From NCBI GenBank assembly GCA_018417955.1, contig JACTVC010000012.1, positions 1,054,001 through 1,118,000 on the forward strand: DNA of 64,000 bases, read 5' to 3'. Origin of the DNA: Laccaria trichodermophora (Eukaryota; Basidiomycota; Agaricomycetes; Agaricales; Hydnangiaceae). Position numbers and translations under genes: made by a program. Below, one piece after another: positions 12,054 to 22,918 of this stretch. The notes beneath the pieces were generated by a model. It searched no databases and was not told the DNA's origin. It saw nothing but the letters and a program-made list of their open reading frames with translations. Position 1 is the stretch's first letter, and the number at the start of each line of letters is the position of its first letter.

Positions 12054-13098
12054 TCACAGAATGAAAGGCACCACGGCTTTCCTCTCCTTTGGATATCGGT
12101 CCCCAAACTTCTGCTTGTACCATAAATGTCCTTTATACGCACGTGGAAGCATAAGGAGAACTTCAGAGAGAAGAAAAATGTAAGGCGGTAGAAGATTAGG
12201 AGCAAAGATGTGACTTGGTTTTTGTATGATCGATACCCAGGTTTTCAAAGAGAAAAGCGAGAAAAGTGTCGAGAATGTGAACTCAACTGGAAAGGGCGCG
12301 GCGGCAAGCGCGAATCCAAGCCATTCGACCCATTCACAAAGGTAGTTCGGGTATGAAACAAAACGATACAGGAGTCCTTGTGGAATCGCGTAGTATTCCT
12401 CAACGCGACCGGGTTTTCCGTCAACTGTGGGCTGTGGCTCTTTTCCTTTTCCTTTCGCGTTTGCTTTGCGACGAATGTCAAGAAGTATTTCGTCGTGTGC
12501 GATGTTCCCAGTAAATCCAATCGCCCAGAGTGCAAGCCCAATATAGAAGGAAGGGCGTTCGTATGTGGCGGATGAATTGAGGAAGATGCGAGTGTACGGG
12601 GAGGAGAGGAATGAGCCCATCAACGAGCCGTTGATAAGGTTGTAAAAAATTGCACACAGCGGGACAATCAAGTGGGATTTGGACCTCGAAGGAGTGCGCG
12701 AGGGGGATATGAGCGCGCGGTTCGCATAGTGGATAAGAAAGAGGGCGGCGAGGAGAGTTTGCGGAGTCGCCAACTCTGGTAGGTCAGGGCGGTAGTAGGA
12801 AACCGGAGAAGAAAAGAAGCATGTAAGAAATGCGATGGGAGAGACGAGTTCCATGATGATCCAAGATGTGATTCCGTCAACGAGAAATATGCTGTCTGAT
12901 TTTGGTGAAAAACGCCCGAACGGGGCGTTGATGAGGAGCAATACAGGACCGATAAGCACAGAACCGAGAGTAAACCATTTTCTGGCCACTAATGCGATCT
13001 TATATTAGTAAAAGATGGCTCTTGAGCGGTATACACGTACCATTGTACAGGAACATTCCCTGTCCTTGCCCAAAGGTCAGCATTGGGTCACGAGGCAT
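12054..13098 (-). CDS. Steroid 5-alpha-reductase-like membrane oxidoreductase
   Basis: A multi-pass ER-membrane enzyme of the 3-oxo-5-alpha-steroid 4-dehydrogenase family, which reduces a double bond conjugated to a carbonyl with NADPH. Exon 1 (13041-13098, start MPRDPMLTFGQ) joins in phase to exon 2 (12054-12988). The family shows in NAPFGRF near the N-terminus, LFLIHYANR, NIAHDEIL, IPQGLLYRFVSYPNYLCEWVEWLGFA and the C-terminal GHLWYKQKFGDRYPKERKAVVPF, which parallels the 'WY..KF..YP..R...PF' end of human SRD5A1. About 330 residues is slightly longer than SRD5A1; the extra length is a Lys-rich loop (KANAKGKGKEPQP). In fungi the physiological substrate is not established. Its start is 234 bp from that of the next plus-strand gene. 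Confidence 0.87.
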
Positions 13099-13332
13099 GG
13101 TTTCTTCACGATGTGAGCCATCCTATCTGGGAGAGGTGGTATTTTAGACTCACCGGTGTCGGTTTCTCAGAATTTGTGCAGTTGGCTGCAGTTGGTGAGG
13201 TACTGAGAGAGACGTTGACGTGGACGCGGATCACGCGGCGATTTGGCCTTGATTGCTTGCATCTTCCGACGAGCCCAAGCCTCTTCTTTATTCTTTGCAC
13301 CCACCACCACAACAATTTATTCATTCTAACTT

Positions 13333-14127
13333 ATGGCGACCCGTCGCGGGGCTCCTAGCAAGAAAAAAACGCGTGAAGTTTCGGAAGAGATCGATGAAGT
13401 CGACTTTCTCGCATCACAACAGTCGAGTGACGACCCATCGTGAGTGCGCATATATGCACCTCTGGTCGTTACATGGACCATGGTGGACTAGGTTTCAAAA
13501 ACTTGCCGAGCAATTTGCTGGTTTGATAAGTTATTTTTGCAATTTGGATGTTTTCTGAATGTCGGATGCCAGCTGCTCAGGAAAAGAAGAAACAGGATCG
13601 AGAGAAGAAATTCTTACAGGCCGCGGCGAAACAGTTGGAAAAAAATGTATGAAACGCCTTCGTTTCTTTTTCTTCATCTTACACGAACTTCGTTCTAGTT
13701 TGCCCATTCGACAGATGAAGTCCAAGCGTGTGTGGAAGCCGTGTATTGCAGCTTCCTCTGTCTATGAAGCTGGATTTCGTTAACACGCAATGTCGGCTCG
13801 CTGACATTTTTAGGCAGTCGGCATATACGAAGTTTCTTTTGGATTACGCTGCCTCCGAGGACAGAATTCACGGTCTATGGTGTGAAATTCTCAAGGAAGA
13901 GGAGAAACTCCTAGTACGTCGTGTTTGCTTAACCATACCCACTTCTCTCAACCAATGTTTAGACTGCTGCGAAGGAGGGGCACACGGCTGGAATGTCATC
14001 GGCAAAGAAAGGCGAGAAAGCCCACAGCGCCGGCCTACACAAAGCAAAATCAGCATGTGATGGTCTGTTTTTTTTACTAATTCTCCAGGGTTGTGATGTT
14101 GATTCGCTCTTTGGACAGAATTTCTGA
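13333..14127 (+). CDS. Small lysine-rich protein, hypothetical
   Basis: The start MATRRGAPSKKKTREVSEEIDEVDF (ATG 13333) is followed by exons encoding EKKKQDREKKFLQAAAKQLEKN, FAHSTDEVQA, SAYTKFLLDYAASEDRIHGLWCEIL and TAAKEGHTAGMSSAKKGEKAH. The basic, helix-prone composition suggests a nuclear protein with a short coiled coil. The first intron has two possible donors (13430 or 13440 area), and the final stop depends on whether a 27-nt stretch at 14062-14088 is spliced. That is too short for a normal intron, so I read through to TGA 14125-14127. I do not recognise a family. The 5' region is shared with the divergent reductase gene. Confidence 0.55.
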
Positions 14128-14748
14128 AAGTTATTGGGCAAGTTAATCCACAATACTAGTACCAATGATATGCTTGTTCAACACGTTCAATCATGGACCC
14201 TGACATGATTCGGATCCTAGTAACGTGTCAAAGTCGTGTTAACTTTTGGTTGCATCACAAAACTCTCCAGGTTAACGGCAGTCCGTCGATTTCATCTTGG
14301 AGCCTACGATGTCACATCTTGTAAGTGGCGCTGAGCACATCTTGACTTCTCGGATAATCCGGGAGGGGAAATGGCCGTTTGGTGTGGCCAAAGGTTGGGA
14401 TAGAAAACCCTGAAGATTACCCATTCGCAGATTTCCTTTCGGCGGGCGAAGGCAGCATATCCTTCACCATCTGGGTAGACGCCAATCTGGACAGGAATGC
14501 GGCTAACCCTGACATGGACAGGCCACTTTCCTGTAATTTGGTTTTGCCGTCTTTCTCCGTGCTCCAAGTCACTGTACCTGAAATGCCACGTTGAGGTAAT
14601 GCAGCCCGACATACCTGTTGGAGTGAGTCGAGTTTAGAGGCTGCAATTAATAAGCACTAGCGTCAACGGCGATGATGAGGAAGGAATTGATATATACAAA
14701 GAAGGCGAAAACAAAAGGAAGGATGACGGGGAGAGAGAAAGCACTAGA
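14128..14748. other. Convergent intergenic region
   Basis: About 620 bp lie between the ends of the lysine-rich gene and Nop56. Short frames on both strands overlap each other and show no family resemblance or paired splice sites. I see no gene. Confidence 0.5.
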
Positions 14749-16576
14749 TCATTCTTTGCTCTTCTTCTTCTCTTTCTTTTCCTTCTTTTCTTTCTTCTCC
14801 TTCTTCTTCGCTGGTTCGCCGTTCTGGAGGTACAAGAGGGTAAATCATAGTATTGGACTCAGATGAACAAAACGCACCTCTCCGGCCAAAGCTGCCTCAC
14901 CCTTGGCCTTCTCCTTTCTCGCCTTCTTCAAGGCTTTCTTTTCCTCCTTCGACAGCTTCACCTTTTTGACTGAATGTTCATCCTCCTCGTCTGCATCCAC
15001 ATCCATATCGTCACTCTTCCTCTTCTTTTTCTTATCCTTCTTTGGTGTGGGGGCAGTGGCTTCCAAAGTCGTCAAGGCTGGACCATCCATGTCAACGTCG
15101 TCATCCTCCCCTTCTTCAAGGGCGAGGTCGTCCAGAACTTTGCGAATGACGTCGGCATTTTTAGTAGGTGGTTCTCCCTTTTCGAAAAAGTTCAAACGTT
15201 CTTCCACTTGAGCGCGGAGAGCTTCGCCGAATTTAGATGTGGGGTTATCTATCCGAAAAGAGTGAGTGGTATGTACGTGACATAGGATGAGATGCATAGA
15301 GTACCAGAATAACAATCTATCCTTGATGCTATTGAGCATTTGTTGGCCAAGAATCGGGAAATTCGACCCTTGTGCTTTGGCCCGGCTCGGCCTATGAAGG
15401 AAGAGTGGTAGAGGAGACCGTACTGCGCAACGTCAGTTGAAGTCAGATAGAACAGAGGGCGCACACCTTAGGAGTATTCCCTTTTGTCTTCAATGCCCTG
15501 AACAGCGCCTTCTCCGCTCCAAGAATTTGCACAGTACTCGCAGGGTATTTGCTCAAGTTCGTCAAGCTTCCCGCGTGGCTGATTAGACGTGCACCGATCC
15601 TCTCTCCAAGAAGCGCTGTTAAACTAGGTGCGACAAGGTTCATCTTCTCTGCAAGATATGACACGAGTGATTTACGGTAGTCCGAGATGGAAACCACACG
15701 ATTGGCGAAGGAATGGATGTTGAGCATGTCGATTTCGGATAGTGAGGATCCCATGGAACCACGGGCAGCATCAAGAATGTTTTGAGCTAGTGTTGAGTCG
15801 TCGTCCAGAATGGCGGCAAGGTCCGGAAGTTTGTCTTCGTCCAGCTTATCTTTATCTCCAATAAAATGTGCAACGCGAGCATACTGATGGTTGTCTGGAA
15901 CAAGGCGGACGAGCTCTGGGAAATGATAGCCGTACCACTCCCGAATGCGCATCGAGAACAGGTTGACGTCCTTGTCGAGTTGGTCCAGCAGCGCAATAGC
16001 CTGAATGATCATGTTGTCTATCCTATTCACGTTGAACTTTAGCTTTGCGCGCGAGTAGGAGTGACCCAGGCCGAGTTGGGCCTTTTTGAGGTCGTCTGTT
16101 TGAAGACCCTTCAGCAGCTTATCGGCGTGGAGTCGGATTCCACGAATAAGGTCTTGAGCTTTTTCCGAGGTGTCAATGTTGAAGCCGAGAACTTCCTTGA
16201 TGCTCTTTCCGAGCAGCGAGTCTGCGACGGCCAACGTCACGCGCGACTTCTTCGAGGTTTTAGAGAGGTTCAACTCGAGCAAATTTTTGAGGTAGTCGTT
16301 CATGATACCTGGTTATTTTTTTTTTTATCAAATCAGTGCATTGACAAGCTATCACATAATACAGTACGCACCCTCAGAAACGTCGTTGATATTCTCCAAC
16401 GCTTGGGCAGCGCTTTTGAACGGCGAAAAGCTCATCAACGACACCATTTTCCCGAACTTTGCCAAATCCTTTATCGATTCTTGAACCGCTGAGGACCTGG
16501 AGCCAATGTCCTCCGTAAGTTTGGCCTCAAAGATGGCATATCCAGAGGACGACTCGAAGAGTACGTGTGTGACCAT
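14749..16576 (-). CDS. NOP56: Nucleolar protein Nop56 (box C/D snoRNP core)
   Basis: Nop56 is a core protein of box C/D small nucleolar ribonucleoproteins, which guide 2'-O-methylation and pre-rRNA processing in the nucleolus. The start [16 protein letters not shown] (ATG 16576) matches the family N-terminus, then [36 protein letters not shown] and [27 protein letters not shown] follow. The Nop domain ends with [31 protein letters not shown] and [23 protein letters not shown]. Nop58 has a different sequence in that last block, which is why I call Nop56. The C-terminus is the expected KKE/KKD-rich tail, ending at TGA 14749-14751. Four or more introns are present. The protein is close to the usual length of the conserved core plus tail. 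Confidence 0.95.
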
Positions 16577-18581
16577 CTTGAAGGTCTTTTCGTCGTCGAA
16601 GACGGCGAGGGAAAGTTTTTGATGTTATGTGACGAAGTGCGTGACATCAAATGAGTCACACCATTCTTCCCTCAACTTCAAGCCTTCTAATGATGTACAT
16701 TGTAGGGCATTCCTCGACTCTAAATGCTAAAAAACTGAACAGTAAAGACTTGCGAACGTCGTTTTCAGATTACCTGAACCAGATAATAGGTCATGAACTG
16801 TTATCCACCATACAACTACGGGAACAATTGCTATGAGATCACCTTGCAGCGGCTGCCTGCTAAGCCTCTTGCCGCAGGTAGACGTCACCCTGAACCTGGG
16901 GGAGTCTCTTTGGCGTTCCACCGGAGGCCGCCCGATCTTCTGAGCCTTTCAAAGGCAGCAAAGAATGGGAAACCCCCACTGATCATGTGCACATTGGTGT
17001 ACATGCCTGCGTCATCTCTTGCAGGGATTCGTGCTTGATGACTCTGCCTCGTGCTTGAAAACAGACTAAATCAGCTACAGGCCTGGAATGCGAATTGAAA
17101 ATCTCCTTTGTTCCCGGGTCGACGAAATACGGGGCAACGCCTCAAGGCTCGTATTCTCCTTTGTCGCTCTGATTTGGCACACGTACGTGCCCAAGAGGAC
17201 ACTGAAAACGATCCGAAATACGAATTGCTCTTCAGCTGACAGCCTTGCTTGAATCACTTCGCAAGCTAAGGGAAAGGGATTTTCCAACACGGCAATTCCC
17301 TTCACGTTGGAAGGCAGGTGGCGACGAGGCGTGTATGATCGACAATCCCCGGCAGTCTATCAGCCTAGATGTCGAACCGATCAGTTCATGATCAGCTACA
17401 CTGGAAGCTGGCTGTGATACTATCCCATTGTTTTCTGTTCAATTTCAAGTACCCCGTTCTGCCTTATGCGGCAAATGAGTTTACTTTTTCGATTGTTCTG
17501 CTACTTACGACGCAATTTCCGATATCATCAAACAAACACGATTTGCGGGGCATTCGAACCGAAGGAAACGGTTATGAACCTCCGCAAACGAGGGGAAATG
17601 AAACGAAACATCTGTTAACCTTACTAGCTTTCTCCGGTGGTTCGTAAATCTTCGGACTGGGCATTAAACAAGGCCTAGTCAACAGTGCGCCAAGGAGACG
17701 GAGACGTCGGGGGATACATACGATGCTCGACATAAGAAACGGTACGAGGCACATACCCCGAACACGTGTAATATCCACCACCTCTAGTTGTAAACTTCTG
17801 ATCATTGATGTCGATTGCGAAACGACACCTCGTTTCTCGAAAAAATACTCACGCGGTAAGCGAGGCGTTTGTTTTCGGATCTATGTGCCCGTGCACAACA
17901 CACCTCCCATGAGCTGGCCTGAGCGTTGGGACCGTGATCAATGTGTTGTACCTTTATCAGAGACACATGCCTGTGTTATAGATAGCGAGTAGAGTTGGTT
18001 CGTTAGCGATCTTGTTATTCACAAGATGAGCAATTGCAGTTGGCGGTGTCTCCCAGCTACCAATACGTGGGTTTCTGGGGCACTGGCGTCAAGAAGCGCT
18101 TTGTTTTGACGGCAGAATCAAGGTGCGATAATATTAAGCGGCTAGATTCCTCGTGTTGGTTTAGTGAGTTCACTGAGCTGGTCTGTGGAGAAACAAGCAC
18201 GTGATGGGCAAAGAGCAATCAATGGCTCGAAGTTCGGAAGCTGACCCTGCAGTTGCTTAGATTTTAGGACCTCGCCAACGCCTCGTGTTGAAGGCTCTTG
18301 CTACTCTCTCGGGGTCACTCCTCAGCACATAAAGCTGCTCGGAGTTGCACTGCAGGGTGAGGGTCTTCACTAAGGCTTGAACGTCTGAAATCGACAGGTA
18401 TGTGATCACTACTCCATCGCCCAAGCAGAGTTCGGCGGTACTCACCTTCGTCGTTTCGCTTGCAGCAAGTCGCCCTCCATCCTCGTGGTCACGCTGAGGA
18501 ACACGCTTTAACGACCTTTAACGCCATCATATCCCACGATTTTCCCCCTTCCGCAGACGTTCACTTTGTTCACTCTTCGCA
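16577..18581. other. Gene-poor region
   Basis: Two kilobases lie upstream of Nop56 and upstream of the DUF6699-like gene. All open frames are under 95 codons, many lack an ATG, and none carries a motif I recognise or joins well to its neighbours. I see no RNA gene by eye. Confidence 0.45.
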
Positions 18582-20193
18582 ATGTTCAAGTGGAGCAAGC
18601 GTGATACTGGCAGACCAACGACCCCGAAGATGGTCAGCGTATCGTTGCCAGATTCTCCTAGCCCCTGGGGATCGACTCCGATGCAGCCATCTATTTCTGA
18701 AAAGCCATTAAAGAGCTCCTTTTTAAGAAGGCTCTCGACGGATAGGCAATCGATGACTCCTCAGCCGGTTAAAACTGTACGTGAATCGATTGCTGACGGG
18801 AGGGCTTCAAGATTAAGATCTTTCTCGCTGACGAAGGGGTACGATTCTGATGGTATGTTTTCATGGATCAACACTCATTGCCTCGAGAGTAATACTGATC
18901 GACATTACCTTACTCCCTCAGCACCTATCAAGGTGGAGAGGGCGCCGGATCGGGTACGTCCACTAAAATCGGGCGTAACTTTGGGTGGGTAATTTCAATC
19001 AATGAAATAAGCGACATCTGACAAATTCATATCAGTCAAATCGAAGGCCTGGATGGAGGATCAGATGGAACGTGAGGAGGCTCAGCGAGCAGAAACACAG
19101 CGTGCAGGTATGATAACTCACTCACTTTTGTAAATCTTTCGACGCCGACATCGATTAGGTCCACCGCTGAAATCATGCTTGAAAATTGGATCCTCTCAAC
19201 CTTCTTATCACTCGGGCGGTGACCAGCAAGCTTTTCGTACGTGGTCGGAATTTGCCCGCAACATCATCTAAACCCATCCGTCAGCATCATCATATGGAGA
19301 TCGGTCGTCTTCCAGAAGACGGGAGTCCCCACCTGAGAGCGACTACGGCAAGCCTTCTATCTGAAGGGGACAGCACTTTGTTAACTCTTCGTGTCTTTAG
19401 AGGCTTATCGGCCACATCGATCAAGGCAAAATAGCTTGTCAAACCAATACGCGCAGCAGACGCGCCGTCCGTCTCGCTCCCCCTCCGAATCGCGTCATAC
19501 ACCCCAAACACCCTACACGCCCACTACGGGGACGTCGTCAAGATACATGAGGGCCTACATCAAAGAAGGTAGGATCCGTTGATTGAATTTCTCCGTGGCT
19601 TTGAGTATTAATCCTTCTTCACAGTGCCTTTGAAGGACGCAGCAGTAGCCCTCAGCTGGCCGCTAGCTTTTCGCTCTGAAAGTCTTGCTGCGAAGCATCC
19701 GCCCATGTACTTTGATGCCGCGTTTGATCCCCGTGTCCCAAAATTTGCGATTAACGTGTATCGAGGCGGACACCCGACACCACTGGCGCACGAAGAGTAT
19801 TCACTGCATGTTTCGCCCCACTGTTTTATGCCAGAAATGGTCATCGTGAACGACGTTTTGAAGCGCTGGCAGGTGGTCGTCCGTAACCCGCGTGGTGTTC
19901 GGTGTATCGACGTCTTCAACGCCGTTTACGAAACGTATTCTGAGCTGTTGACACCAAGGGAGCTGGCTCACATTGGTGAACGCTACATCCAGCGGTGCGA
20001 GCGATCTTTCCGACAGCGCTGCGCAGATAGCCCAGGACTCACAGAATACAACTTGAAACTTGGAATGCGTCGAATTGATTTGTTGCGAGGACGACGAACC
20101 TTCAAAGGGTTGACGCCTCTCCCCGGGCACGGAAATGTTTGGGAATTACACTTCGATATGGACAGATCGCAATTTCCCCCCAGCTTGTTTTGA
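18582..20193 (+). CDS. DUF6699-like basidiomycete protein
   Basis: Starts MFKWSKRDTGRPTTP and has a long disordered, Ser/Arg/Pro-rich N-terminal half. A globular C-terminal domain (19624-20193) holds LSWPLAFR, HPPMYFDAAFDPRVPKFAINV, VSPHCFMPEMVIVNDVLKRWQVVVRNPRGVRCIDVFNAVYETY and LTPRELAHI. This pattern fits the DUF6699 family, found mainly in agaricomycetes, whose function is unknown. Six or seven exons join in phase. The intron at 19348-19400 begins with GC rather than GT: the phase works only with GC, and no GT in that exon gives the right frame. The stop is TGA at 20191-20193. Confidence 0.72.
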
Positions 20194-22918
20194 CGACTTT
20201 TTCACGATTGCATTATCCGGATGTTAAAACTATGATATTTCGTAAGTTGTCCTTTGTCTAGACGGCGCGGGCGTTAACGGATTCCGCTCACCATAGACCT
20301 GCCACCTAACACGATCCTTACACACTCGACATCTACTCCTCATGCTTTTTGTTTAGCCGGACCTCGCTATGTTTTATATGACCTCACCTCACTCGTTCGC
20401 ATTGACTAGCAACAGCTTTATTCTGTAGTTGTTGGGCCTGGGTAATATTATTTCCTGTCCATCAGCGTTGTTTGCCACCACCACACCCCATGGATATATA
20501 TTCATTTACTAACCTTTCCTGAATAACCTGGTTGAGGGGGAATATGTAGGCCCGACAATAAATTCAATTGCACCTCGAGTCTCGCCCTTGATCTATTATG
20601 GAACCATAGTGCTCGGCAAATAAAAAAATATGGAAGCTCGCAAATTCGCGTTGGCAAGAGAATGTGATTTTGGGTAACGAAAATGCTGAGCCACTTGATG
20701 ATCGAGGTAGATGCTGTAAACAGTTGTACAAAGGGGACCCTGCATAAAATAGCATCCACTATCAAATCGATTGGACATCTCTTGACATTCGTTGGTCCAA
20801 GAGGTTGTCTTCGGTCCGATATGGAACGGTTCAAAGGTCAGAAATGGTGCGGCAGGGGGTCCCGTTACAAAAGCGAGGTGATGGTGGAGGTCGCATGACA
20901 TAAGGACGGAAGCCGCGTGTCAAGATTGTCGGCTAAGTACTCCCAATCAATGTCATGACCAACGTATTGGGAAGTGAGATTCATGTTATGAGCATGGATA
21001 AAATATGGGCCGCTGCTGATTTTGCACTCTCTTGTGTCTGAGGGCATGGTGTTTTTGCCACGAAGATGTTGCATTTCTGCTCCAGAGATTCAATCGCAAC
21101 ATTTTTGCCGATGCCAGTGTTCAGTGTCAATAGAATTCGAATCTCGGTAAAGCCTTCTCGGACTCTTTTGTTTCAAGTCAGCCATGACGTCGCCGATGCA
21201 AAGAGAGGTTTTTCCGACTCCAAACCGTCCTTGGTCCAGAAATTGAGTGAAAAATCATGGGAGGGGGCCTAGAAATCGAGGAAGAGGTGCCAGCGGCCAA
21301 TGCCCTTGACCCATTGTGTACAGCAATGTGGGGATGTGGTACATGTGAGTCATGACACGGATGGGTGACTCGGCATGCGAATCACGTGATCGCGACGCGA
21401 CGAATTGCTGTGGAACTTCGGTAAAAGAAAAGAGGGAAATGTAATTTTTCGTCGCAGAGGGACTGCCATTGCCAGTTCCAAGGTTGTCTGATCGTCTTGG
21501 TAACTTCTCCGCCCCCTGTATTGCAAGCACAAAATACAACCAGACAAGTCACAAAATAAGAAGTAAAGCGAAAATTGGGACGCGAGGCTTACATATGGTA
21601 AGCATAGTTGATTGTAAGATATCACCCGGCACCGCTCTCAACTTTGGCAAAAATGGCTTTATGATTAATATTTTTTTGGGGGGGTCAGATTCAATAAGTC
21701 TATTGAGGCAACTTGAAAGCGACCTCTTAAATCTTTACCCGGACATACTGGAATAACGTCAGGCCTCCTTTTGGAGTTTGGAACCTGGGAACGTGAACGT
21801 TCAGTCCCAAATTCTGGCCCTCCCCTTGCCCTCCCCTTGCCCTATAACTCTATGCTACGTATACATATAAGCACGCCAAGCGAGAAGAAATATCTTCCAA
21901 CTTTTCTTTGAAAATCTAGAGCATGTGGCGGATTTGATTATACCAGTCGTTACTGATTCCTATGAAAGGGTATGAAGTACTAGAATCAAGGGTGCCAACG
22001 CCTCTGCACAAAAATGAGAGGTAGAGTAGCATACCACCCTTCATGACCTCGGACGTGTGAGACCACGTACTATCTTAAATTCATTTTAAAAAAAGCCCTA
22101 TGGAGGGGCAAGCCTGCCCAACGTAACTTCAAAATCCAGAACGTCTTCAGGTTTCGGACTAAATTCACAGTATTTGGTTTCCCAGAGCGGGCCTTTAACC
22201 CGCAGCAGGGGCCTGTGCAATTAGGATCTACCACTCCAACGCAAAGTGCTAATTTGGTATACATTGTGGCGACCACTGACAGGTTTCGCCTAACACACCA
22301 CTATCGGAATGCGTTCCGATCTCCTTCGACTCAGTGAGAGTGGAAATGTAATCTGCTAGTGTCTAGAAGGAAGGTGACCTTCAAGCGAAACTGGCGACTG
22401 GTAGCGAAGACTTACCAGTTTATAATCGTCGATTACACAAAAAGCGCGCTCTTAAGAAGATGTATCGTGTGGCGACCGATTTATTTCCGTAGCGGTAGCG
22501 GACTGCCGAAAAGCAGCAGGTCTTTTATTCTTGTGGACTCTGCTGTCAGACAGCGATGTCCTTCTCCATTTTTCTTTAGGTTTGTTAGAATGAGGTTGTA
22601 GTGACCGGAGTTTATTTGATCCCGCAATGTTTTCTAGATCTGATGCTTGAACTCATATCTTGAAGCTTCAACACAATCGTCATCAAAGCCGAAAACGCCG
22701 TCCCCCCTTCGAAGGTATTTTTGCGAACGCATCGAAATGCCTTCTCCGACGATCAAGAGACGCCCTCAGTGAGCTGTCATTTACCTTCGGACCGCAATTA
22801 CTTATATATCAGGGATCTGCATGTGTCCGAAAAGTGATTTCCAAAGTGATATTTGTTTCAGTCATTGCTAAGTTATACTTCACCCCACGCAAAAGTAACT
22901 GCTACATTCCCAATATTG
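20194..22918. other. Gene-poor region with degenerate frames
   Basis: There is no intact gene. On the minus strand between 20,600 and 21,260 several frames look gene-like in pieces. One piece includes GRFGVGKTSLC (near 21190-21240), which resembles a nucleotide-binding P-loop, and other blocks are rich in Cys, His and aromatic residues. They lie in different frames with stops between them and I could not join them. At 21823-21843 'ccctccccttg' is repeated twice. Confidence 0.4.

Noticed and set aside
14062..14088. 27-nt intron near the end of the lysine-rich gene
   Set aside because: Below any normal intron length; reading through gives a plausible end at 14127.
14749..16576. Nop58 instead of Nop56
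   Set aside because: The block [23 protein letters not shown] and the N-terminal [13 protein letters not shown] fit Nop56; Nop58 differs there.
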